Position numbers and translations under genes: made by a program. Below, piece by piece: positions 1 through 5,123 of a stretch of DNA of 5,123 bases. Within the stretch, counting starts at the first letter, position 1. Each line of letters starts with the position of its first letter. The DNA comes from Actinomycetota bacterium (GTDB taxonomy: Bacteria > Actinomycetota > Thermoleophilia > Solirubrobacterales > 70-9), in the NCBI GenBank assembly GCA_005884305.1, contig VAYL01000009.1:1-5123 (forward strand), written 5' to 3'. The notes beneath the pieces are model-generated. The model worked only from the letters and a program-made list of their open reading frames with translations, searched no databases and was not told the DNA's origin.

Positions 1-1360
1 CGGGCTCATAGAAGCGGATCAGCAGGCTGATCAGGGTCGTCTTGCCGGCGCCGGTCGGACCCACGATCGCGAGCCGCTCGCCCGGCTGAGCCTCGAGGGA
101 GACGTTCTGGATCGTGCGGCGGCGATTCCGGTAGGAGAAGCTCAGCCCCTCGACCTTCACCTGCCCGCGGCCCCGTTCCAGCTCCACCGCGTCCGGCGGC
201 TCCCTGACCTCGGGCTCGGCGTCGAGGAGCTGCAGGGAGGCGACGAATTGGACGAGGTTATTGTTCAGGGTCCCGAAGGTGGATCCCAGCTGCTGGATCG
301 GTTGATAGGCCGATCCGATGTACGCCAGCAACGCCACGAGCTCCCCCACCGTGATCTTGCCCTCGATCACGTGCCAGGCTCCCAATCCCAGCACGGCGGC
401 CGTCCCGATGCCCGTGATGGTCTGGACGCCGAGCGTGTACAGGTTCTCCCTCACGATGAGTTTCACCTGCTGCTCCGCCGCGGTCCGACCCTGCCGCACG
501 AACTTGCGGTGCTCGTAGCGCTCCCGGCCGAAGGAACGGATCACCCGCAGCATCGGCAGGGCCTCGTGCACGATCGAAAGCGACTGCCACTCCAGGCGCT
601 GGACCAACCCCACCCTGGGGACGATCCGTCGGCCATAGAGGCTGAACGTCCACAGCAACAACGGGACGATCGCGAGCGACGCGAGCGCGAGCTGCCAATC
701 GATGAAGGCCGCGATCACGACCATGCCGATCAACGTCAACGCCGATTCCAGCAGGGGGGGAAAGGAATTCACGATCGAGCCCAGCGAGGGCGTCTGCCAG
801 ATGATCCGAGACATCAGCTGCCCGCTCGACCGCTCGTCGTGAAAACCCATCGAGAGGTACTGGACGTGTTCGAACAGCTGCGCCTTGAAGTCCAAGACCA
901 TGTATTGATCTGCCTTTGCGTTCAACCAGTCGCGGAGCAGGTTGAACGCGTTGGCCGCGACCAAGATCAGAAGCCCCGCGACGATTGCGAAAGCCAGCAG
1001 GCCGTAGGTCCCGGGGCTCCCGCCGAGGAGCCGGCTCACGGCGCCCGGCGGCGCGTGGCTTCCCAGGACACTGTCGAGCACCAGGGCGAGCGGCCACGGT
1101 TCCGCCAGCACCAATCCCGCGGCGACTAAGGACGAGACGAGTGACGCCCCGACCAGCCAACGGTACGGACGCACATACGGCAGAATCCTCGGGAACACCC
1201 GCCAGAGCTGAAGGGCGTTCGTGGTGACCTGATCGGGGATCCAGTCCGGATTGGGAAGCCCGGTTCCGAGCTGTACCTCGTCGGGGGCGGGATCCTCGTT
1301 TGGCGGCGCGTCCACCGGGTCCGCTGGCAGCCGCGGCCGCCGCAGCGGGAAGAGTCTCAC
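1..1360 (-). CDS. ABC exporter, fused permease and ATP-binding half-transporter (3' end beyond window)
   Basis: This is a type I ABC exporter half-transporter, expected to dimerise in the inner membrane and drive export or flipping of a substrate by ATP hydrolysis. The frame is open for 453 codons and runs off the left edge. A hydrophilic N-terminal stretch (about residues 1-60) precedes hydrophobic segments near 68-86, 118-138, 203-220, 222-240, 312-330 and 335-352. Family-typical features are AEPWPLALVLD (86-96), the coupling-helix region LFEHVQYLSMGFHDERSSG (162-180) and IRSFGRERYEHRKF (274-287). The nucleotide-binding domain begins near 401 with an A-loop tyrosine (Y410 in FSYRN) and Walker A GPTGAGKT (434-441). 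The Q-loop, ABC signature and Walker B would lie in the missing part, roughly 150-200 residues by comparison with the family. The GTG at 1360 is chosen because a strong purine-rich ribosome site precedes it and no ATG, GTG or TTG lies in frame in the 80 bases upstream. It is transcribed divergently from the glycosyltransferase operon, so export of that operon's product is plausible but inferred. The substrate is unknown. Confidence 0.95.
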   Translation of the reverse strand, partial: MRLFPLRRPRLPADPVDAPPNEDPAPDEVQLGTGLPNPDWIPDQVTTNALQLWRVFPRILPYVRPYRWLVGASLVSSLVAAGLVLAEPWPLALVLDSVLGSHAPPGAVSRLLGGSPGTYGLLAFAIVAGLLILVAANAFNLLRDWLNAKADQYMVLDFKAQLFEHVQYLSMGFHDERSSGQLMSRIIWQTPSLGSIVNSFPPLLESALTLIGMVVIAAFIDWQLALASLAIVPLLLWTFSLYGRRIVPRVGLVQRLEWQSLSIVHEALPMLRVIRSFGRERYEHRKFVRQGRTAAEQQVKLIVRENLYTLGVQTITGIGTAAVLGLGAWHVIEGKITVGELVALLAYIGSAYQPIQQLGSTFGTLNNNLVQFVASLQLLDAEPEVREPPDAVELERGRGQVKVEGLSFSYRNRRRTIQNVSLEAQPGERLAIVGPTGAGKTTLISLLIRFYEP

Positions 1361-1512
1361 GCGGTCCCCCTTGTTCTGCGGCCCCTCGAGTTGGAAAACG
1401 TCAGCTGCATGTAAGCCGGAGAATGACGATTTATGGTAGTTGAAGCACGCAGTTCGGCCACTCCCTGCGGTTCGCGCGAGAGACGAGAAGGCAAGGCCGC
1501 GTTCCCACATCC
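1361..1512. promoter_or_regulatory. Divergent intergenic region, probable promoters for both transcription units
   Basis: These 152 bases separate the minus-strand exporter start from the plus-strand glycosyltransferase start. They must hold the exporter promoter, and probably the operon promoter too, because the downstream gene junctions leave no room for one. About half the bases in 1401-1450 are A or T, clearly richer than the surrounding coding sequence, which fits a promoter. I could not identify a convincing paired -35/-10 on either strand: TTGAAG at 1440-1445 has no good -10 partner on the plus strand, and CATAAA read on the minus strand near 1430-1435 has no good -35. No operator palindrome beyond a lone CAGCTG (1402-1407) was seen. 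The regulatory role is inferred from gene layout and composition. Confidence 0.45.
1365..1372 (-). promoter_or_regulatory. Ribosome binding site of the ABC exporter
   Basis: Read on the minus strand, AAGGGGGA lies 4 bases upstream of the GTG at 1360. It is the best Shine-Dalgarno-like match near this gene and decides the GTG start. Confidence 0.6.
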
Positions 1513-2661
1513 ATGCGCTTGATCGCCGTCGCCGGATCTGTAGCCCAGCGGCCGGGTAATGGAGGCCACGCCTGGGTGTTCCTGCAGTACCTCCTCGGCC
1601 TTCGCCTCCTTGGCTATCAGCCTCTCTTCATCGACTGTCTCACGGCGGAGATGGCGCTGGGTGCAGACGGCCGGCCGTCGCGCCCTGCCCGAGACAGAGG
1701 AATCGAATGGCTGCGGCGGCTGATGGGCGAATTCGGCTTTGAGGACTCCTACATCCTGCTGCTCGACGACCGGCGAAGCGTCGGCATCGACAGATCGGAG
1801 GCGCTCCAGCGCGTACGCGATGCCGCCCTCCTGCTGAACGTAACCGGATTCCTCGCGGACGAGCAGATGTTGGCGGCTGCATCGCGACGGGTCTTCCTGG
1901 ACATCGATCCCGGGTTTCCACAGATGTGGCGCGAGCTTGGGCAGGCGGACATCCTCGCCGGGCACGACGACTTCGTGACGTTCGCGCAGAACATCGGGGC
2001 TGCGGGGTGTCGCATCCCCACGTGCGGGCTGCCGTGGATCACGACGCGTCCCCCCGTGGTCCTCGAGCACTGGCCGCGTGCGCCGGGGGGGTCGAGATTC
2101 ACCAGCATCGGCGCGTGGCGAGGTCCGTACGATCCCGTTGAGTACCACGGCGATCGCTATGGCCTTCGGGCGCACGAATTCAGGCGCTTCGCGGAGCTTC
2201 CGCCGATAACCGGGGCGTCCTTCGAAGTGGCGCTCGATATCGCGCCCGCGGACCGCAACGACATCGAGCTCCTGGAGCGAAACTCCTGGAAGCTCGTCGA
2301 GCCCCGTGCCGTCGCAGGTGACCCCGACTCATATCGTGCCTACATCCAGGCATCGGCGGCTGAGTTCATGGTCGCCAAGAACATGTACGTGAAGACCCAC
2401 AGTGGCTGGTTCAGCGACCGCAGCGTCTGCTATCTCGCGAGCGGCAAGCCGGTCCTGGCGCAGGACACCGGACTCAGCGGCGATCTGTCCTCGCAGGAGG
2501 GGCTGCTGACGTTCACCGATCTGGATGAGGCGGCGAGGGCCGTTGCCGAGCTCGAACGGGACCCGGTCACGCACGAGCGCGCGGCCCGCGCGGTGGCGGA
2601 GCGGCATTTCGATGCTCGCACGGTGCTCGCGAGGCTGCTCGAAGAGCTCGAGGTGCGGTGA
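1513..2661 (+). CDS. Putative GT-B-fold glycosyltransferase, first of three paralogs
   Basis: The 382-residue protein has no signal peptide or membrane helix, so it is probably cytoplasmic. It opens with a beta-strand (RLIAVAGS, 2-9), then a glycine-containing loop and helix (NGGHAWVFLQYLLGL, 16-30) and a second strand (QPLFID, 36-41), the usual N-terminal start of GT-B enzymes. Further conserved blocks are LLLNVTGF (106-113), RVFLDIDPGFPQMW (126-139), GCRIPTCGLPW (165-175), RPPVVLEHWP (179-188) and FTSIGAWR (196-203). The C-terminal, presumed nucleotide-sugar-binding half carries AEF (283-285), SGWFSDR (297-303), YLASGKPV (307-314) and QDTG (317-320). It ends in a helix around ARAVAERHFDARTVLARLLE (358-377). 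Glycosyl transfer is inferred from fold-like patterning; donor and acceptor are unknown. No classical E-x7-E motif is visible. The ATG at 1513 starts exactly at the first strand, but its ribosome site is weak: the AAGG-type purine runs at 1488-1496 are 16 or more bases away. It heads the operon. Its nearest relatives here are the next two genes. Confidence 0.85.
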   Translation: MRLIAVAGSVAQRPGNGGHAWVFLQYLLGLRLLGYQPLFIDCLTAEMALGADGRPSRPARDRGIEWLRRLMGEFGFEDSYILLLDDRRSVGIDRSEALQRVRDAALLLNVTGFLADEQMLAAASRRVFLDIDPGFPQMWRELGQADILAGHDDFVTFAQNIGAAGCRIPTCGLPWITTRPPVVLEHWPRAPGGSRFTSIGAWRGPYDPVEYHGDRYGLRAHEFRRFAELPPITGASFEVALDIAPADRNDIELLERNSWKLVEPRAVAGDPDSYRAYIQASAAEFMVAKNMYVKTHSGWFSDRSVCYLASGKPVLAQDTGLSGDLSSQEGLLTFTDLDEAARAVAELERDPVTHERAARAVAERHFDARTVLARLLEELEVR

Positions 2662-2664
2662 GCG

Positions 2665-3831
2665 ATGAAGTCTGCCGTCGTCAGCGGCGCGCTGGCGAAC
2701 AAGCCGCTGAACGGCGGGGAGGCATGGGTGCGGCTCACCTGGGTCTTGGCCCTGAAGCGGCTTGGACTCGACGTCACGTTCGTGGAGGAGATATCCCCGG
2801 CTGCTTGCGTGGACCCACGTGGGGAGCTCTGTGGGTTCGAGGCGTCGGTCAACCGAGGGTTCTTCGAGCAGGTGGTGACACAGTTCGGAATTGCGGGTGA
2901 CGCATGCTTGGTTGACCAGACGACGAAGGAGACCAGCGGACTCAGCTACGACGACGTCCTAGCGCGGGCGAGAGATGCGGACCTCCTGTTCAACCTCAGC
3001 GGCCACATGCAGGATCGACGGCTGCTCGACGCTCCGCGCCGCCGCGTCTACGTGGATCTCGATCCGGGTTTCACGCAGCTCTGGGCAGCACAGGGAGTCG
3101 CCGATCTCGGTCTGGACCGCCACGAGGTGCACCTCACCGTGGGCGAGAGGATCGGTGAGCCGGGCTGCCCGATCCCCACGCTTGGCTATGACTGGGTTGC
3201 GATTCGCCCCCCGGTCCTGCTCTCGGAGTGGTTGCCGCGCCGCGGAGGGCGCGGCGTGATTCGGTTCACGACGGTCGCGACATGGAGAGCCACTCACGGG
3301 CCCATGGAGCACGCCGGGATGCGACTTGACCTGAAGCTGCATCAGTTCCGAAAGTTCATCGACCTTCCGAAGCGCTGCGAGGGCATTTTCGAGGTTGCTC
3401 TCGCGATCGACCCGGCCGATGAGCGAGACCTCGACCGGCTGCTGGCAACCGGATGGCGGGTGGTGGATCCGGCACGCGTAGCAAGCGATCCGCTCGGCTA
3501 CCGCGAATACGTTCAGTCGTCGGACGCAGAGTTCTCGGTCGCGCAAGGGATGTACGTGACGGCGTCCACCGGCTGGTTCAGCGACCGCACGGCCGCCTAC
3601 CTCGCTTCGGGAAAGCCGGCGCTGGTTCAGGACACGGGCTTCGACCGGGAGCTGGTGGATGGAGCAGGTGTCGTGCGGTTCACGACCCTGGAGCAGGCGA
3701 TAGGCGGAGTACACGAGATCGCAGCCGCCTACGACGAGCACTCGACTGGTGCAAGGGCCGTAGCGGAACAGCGTCTCGATTCCCAGGCCGTGCTCGGCCG
3801 TGTGGTCGAGGTGGCCTCGTCGCGGTCGTGA
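2665..3831 (+). CDS. Putative GT-B-fold glycosyltransferase, second of three paralogs
   Basis: The 388-residue soluble protein has the same architecture as its neighbours: first strand SAVVSGAL (3-10), loop and helix NGGEAWVRLTWVLAL (16-30), DVTFVEE (36-42), DLLFNLSG (106-113), RVYVDLDPGFTQLW (127-140), HLTVGERIGEPGCPIPT (156-172), FTTVATWR (201-208), LHQFRKFIDLP (225-235), FEVALAI (242-248), GWRVVDP (263-269), DAEF (287-290), STGWFSDR (301-308), YLASGKPA (312-319) and QDTG (322-325). The motif that reads LEHWP in the other two is SEWLP here (187-191), so this copy may differ in the domain-linker or acceptor region. Residues 41-105 are poorly conserved between the paralogs and are the likeliest source of different acceptor specificity. 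The ATG lies 3 bases after the preceding stop and in the same frame, with GAGG at 2650-2653, 11 bases upstream, as a plausible ribosome site inside the preceding gene. The 3' end overlaps the next gene by 4 bases. Function is inferred; substrate is unknown. Confidence 0.85.
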   Translation: MKSAVVSGALANKPLNGGEAWVRLTWVLALKRLGLDVTFVEEISPAACVDPRGELCGFEASVNRGFFEQVVTQFGIAGDACLVDQTTKETSGLSYDDVLARARDADLLFNLSGHMQDRRLLDAPRRRVYVDLDPGFTQLWAAQGVADLGLDRHEVHLTVGERIGEPGCPIPTLGYDWVAIRPPVLLSEWLPRRGGRGVIRFTTVATWRATHGPMEHAGMRLDLKLHQFRKFIDLPKRCEGIFEVALAIDPADERDLDRLLATGWRVVDPARVASDPLGYREYVQSSDAEFSVAQGMYVTASTGWFSDRTAAYLASGKPALVQDTGFDRELVDGAGVVRFTTLEQAIGGVHEIAAAYDEHSTGARAVAEQRLDSQAVLGRVVEVASSRS

Positions 3832-4994
3832 GGCCCGCGGCTTCCTCCGCTGTCGACCGCCTGCGGGTAATCGTCGCCGGGATGGTTGCCGGCGACCCGT
3901 TTCAAGGGGGAGCGAGCTGGGCCGTGCTTCAGTACGTCGAGGGGCTACGCCGGATGGGGCACGACGTCGTCTTCGTCGAGCCTGTTCGGCGGGAGGCGCT
4001 GCGACCAGCGGGCGCGACGCTCGCGGAATCCGAGAACGCCCGCTACTTTTCCTCGCTGCCATTCGTCGGGAGGGACGAGCGCTCGGCCCTGCTGGTCGCC
4101 GATTCAGACGAGACGGTCGGAATCCCGTATTCGCAGCTCGTTGAGCTCGCACAGCACGCCGACCTGCTCCTGAACCTCTCCGGCCTGCTTCGCGATGAGC
4201 GTCTGATGGCCGCGGTGCCGAAGCGCGTATTCGTCGACCTGGATCCTGGCTTCAACCAGGTCTGGTCCTTGGCCGGACACGATCTCGGTCTCGAGCGCCA
4301 CGACGTGCACGTAACGGTCGGGCTGCGAGTGGGGAAGCCTGGCTGCCACGTCCCGACCTGCGGGCTCCAGTGGACTCACTCGCTGCCCCCAGTGGTGTTG
4401 GAGCATTGGCCAGGGGCCGGCGAGCCGACCCGCAACGCCTTCACCACTATCGGCAACTGGCGCAGCTACGGCTCGATCGAGCATCGAGGCGTCGAATACG
4501 GCCAGCGCGCTCATTCCTTCCGGCGGCTCTTCGACCTGCCGCGGCTCACGGCAGCGACGTTCGAGCCGGCGCTGGCGATCCATCGCGACGAGGAGCGTGA
4601 CCTACGAGCGTTGCGCGAGCACGGGTGGCACCTTGTCGATTCGGTCGATGTCGCCGGCACGCCGGCACGCTACGCGAATTTCATCCGCTCGTCGAAGGCC
4701 GAGCTCGGGGTTCCGAAGCTCGGCTACGTCGCATCGCGCTCCGGATGGTTCAGCGACCGGACGGCGTGCTACCTGGCAGCCGGCAGACCGGCACTCTGCT
4801 GGGATACGGGATTCTCGCTCGAGGTCGAAACCGGCGCCGGGCTGCTCACGTTCGAGGACGTCGCGGGCGCTGCCGCCGGCGTGGCCCAGATCGAATCGGA
4901 TTGGGCCAGCCACAGCGCGGCGGCGCGGGCCCTTGCCGAGGAGCGGTTCGACTCGCGCAAGGTCCTGGCGCAACTCCTGGAACGCTGTCTATGA
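3828..4994 (+). CDS. Putative GT-B-fold glycosyltransferase, third of three paralogs
   Basis: The product is 388 residues from a GTG start that overlaps the preceding stop as GTGA (3828-3831). I chose this start over the ATG at 3882 because the ATG would delete the first beta-strand (LRVIVAGMV, 12-20). The frame is open back to 3453, but that extension lies over the second paralog in another frame and has none of the family motifs. Conserved blocks are QGGASWAVLQYVEGL (26-40), DVVFVE (46-51), DLLLNLSG (112-119), RVFVDLDPGFNQVW (133-146), HVTVGLRVGKPGCHVPTCGL (161-180), PPVVLEHWP (187-195), FTTIGNWR (205-212), AHSFRRLFDLP (228-238), AEL (291-293), SGWFSDR (305-311), YLAAGRPA (315-322) and DTGF (326-329). 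The tail has ARALAEERFDSRKVLAQLLE (366-385). No signal peptide or membrane segment is visible. It shares the LEHWP and PTCGL forms with the first paralog and VDLDPGF and FSDRTA with the second, so all three have diverged substantially. Translational coupling to both neighbours is likely. Donor and acceptor are unknown. Confidence 0.85.
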   Translation: MRPAASSAVDRLRVIVAGMVAGDPFQGGASWAVLQYVEGLRRMGHDVVFVEPVRREALRPAGATLAESENARYFSSLPFVGRDERSALLVADSDETVGIPYSQLVELAQHADLLLNLSGLLRDERLMAAVPKRVFVDLDPGFNQVWSLAGHDLGLERHDVHVTVGLRVGKPGCHVPTCGLQWTHSLPPVVLEHWPGAGEPTRNAFTTIGNWRSYGSIEHRGVEYGQRAHSFRRLFDLPRLTAATFEPALAIHRDEERDLRALREHGWHLVDSVDVAGTPARYANFIRSSKAELGVPKLGYVASRSGWFSDRTACYLAAGRPALCWDTGFSLEVETGAGLLTFEDVAGAAAGVAQIESDWASHSAAARALAEERFDSRKVLAQLLERCL

Positions 4995-5123
4995 GCGCAG
5001 CGGTCGAGGACGCCCTGGCACGCATAGCGGCGCACAACGGCGTCGCTGCACCCGCCGTGGTGAACCGGCAGCCGTTCAGCTACCGGACCAGCTTCCCTCT
5101 CGAGGCGGTCGAGATCCGCCATC
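4991..5123 (+). CDS. N-terminal fragment of unidentified protein, possibly phosphotransferase-like (3' end beyond window)
   Basis: Only 44 codons are present before the right edge. The ATG at 4991 overlaps the stop of the third glycosyltransferase as ATGA, and no strong ribosome site is visible, so coupled translation is likely. The visible part starts with an amphipathic helix (MSAAVEDALARIAAHNG, 1-17) followed by PAVVNRQPFSYRTSFPLEAVEIR. The pattern of a short helix, then an arginine-containing S/Y-rich segment, then a strand recalls the N-terminus of some aminoglycoside-phosphotransferase-like kinases that sit in glycosyltransferase clusters. That is pattern memory, not a domain match: no kinase motif falls inside the window. 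The operon position supports a role linked to the glycosyltransferases. Confidence 0.6.
   Translation, partial: MSAAVEDALARIAAHNGVAAPAVVNRQPFSYRTSFPLEAVEIRH

Larger units (their letters stand above)
1513..4994 (+). repeat. Tandem array of three diverged paralogous glycosyltransferase genes
   Basis: Three head-to-tail coding units of 1149, 1167 and 1167 bases encode the same motif order. The DNA copies are too diverged to recombine readily, but islands remain. The 18-base block GGCTGGTTCAGCGACCGC is identical at 2404-2421 and 3571-3588, and the third copy at 4743-4760 differs at two positions. This is direct evidence of shared ancestry. Whether the copies arose by duplication in this lineage or arrived already diverged cannot be told from the window. 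Confidence 0.8.

Noticed and set aside
754..760. Seven-base G runs (754-760 and 2085-2091) as possible phase-variation or frameshift sites
   Set aside because: Both genes stay in frame with good motifs on either side, and runs of seven are expected in DNA this GC-rich. I saw no evidence of slippage.
248..1160. Long open frames on both strands in this stretch (plus 248-1129, minus 258-1160)
   Set aside because: Both lie over the ABC exporter frame, whose translation gives clear family motifs throughout. The others are Arg/Pro/His-rich compositional shadows typical of high-GC DNA.
1357..2175. Minus-strand open frame of 272 codons overlapping the first glycosyltransferase and the intergenic region
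   Set aside because: It is antisense to a well-supported gene, has no recognisable motifs and ends on the exporter start codon. High GC content explains its length.
3453..3827. N-terminal extension of the third glycosyltransferase from an ATG at 3453
   Set aside because: The extension overlaps the second paralog in another frame, is Arg/Gly-rich and has no family motif. The GTG at 3828 gives the same length and alignment as the other paralogs.
2959..4152. Minus-strand open frame of 397 codons spanning the second and third glycosyltransferases
   Set aside because: It is antisense to two genes with matching paralogous motifs and has a low-complexity Arg/Pro/Ala composition, so it is a shadow of high GC.
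1..5123. tRNA/rRNA genes, CRISPR arrays, insertion sequences and rho-independent terminators
   Set aside because: Reading both strands showed no tRNA-like cloverleaf, regular short repeats with spacers, transposase motifs or GC hairpins followed by T runs. The window is nearly all coding.

Overview
The window is a high-GC bacterial segment that is almost wholly coding. The proteins are rich in Arg, Ala, Gly, Val and Leu, and GTG starts are used. Organisation and codon use fit a high-GC soil or sediment lineage (for example Actinomycetota, Chloroflexota, Acidobacteriota or a related uncultured phylum). No marker in the window fixes the taxon.

Layout. (1) From 1360 down to the left edge, on the minus strand, lies the first 453 codons of a type I ABC exporter half-transporter: a six-helix transmembrane domain, then the start of the nucleotide-binding domain through Walker A. 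The rest of the gene is outside the window. (2) A 152-base divergent intergenic region (1361-1512) contains a locally AT-richer patch and is the only plausible place for promoters. (3) On the plus strand, three consecutive genes (1513-2661, 2665-3831, 3828-4994) encode three paralogous soluble proteins of 382, 388 and 388 residues. They share one architecture and many motifs and are best read as GT-B-fold glycosyltransferases of an unassigned, poorly characterised family. (4) From 4991 to the right edge, the first 44 codons of a fifth gene overlap the third paralog. Its short N-terminus faintly resembles aminoglycoside-phosphotransferase-like kinases, but this is tentative.

How they may work together (inference). 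The plus-strand genes are spaced at +3, -4 and -4 bases, so they form one tightly coupled operon. Three duplicated and diverged glycosyltransferases could add successive or alternative sugars to one acceptor, and the divergently transcribed exporter could move the product across the membrane. The likely product is a glycolipid, a glycan or a glycosylated small molecule; substrate and product cannot be read from the sequence.

Most notable are the tandem glycosyltransferase triplet and its conserved C-terminal signature (AE[FL] ... GWFSDR ... YLA.G[KR]P ... DTG). That signature occupies the place where classical GT4-type enzymes carry an E-x7-E motif, which these proteins lack. No RNA genes, mobile elements, CRISPR arrays or convincing terminators were seen.
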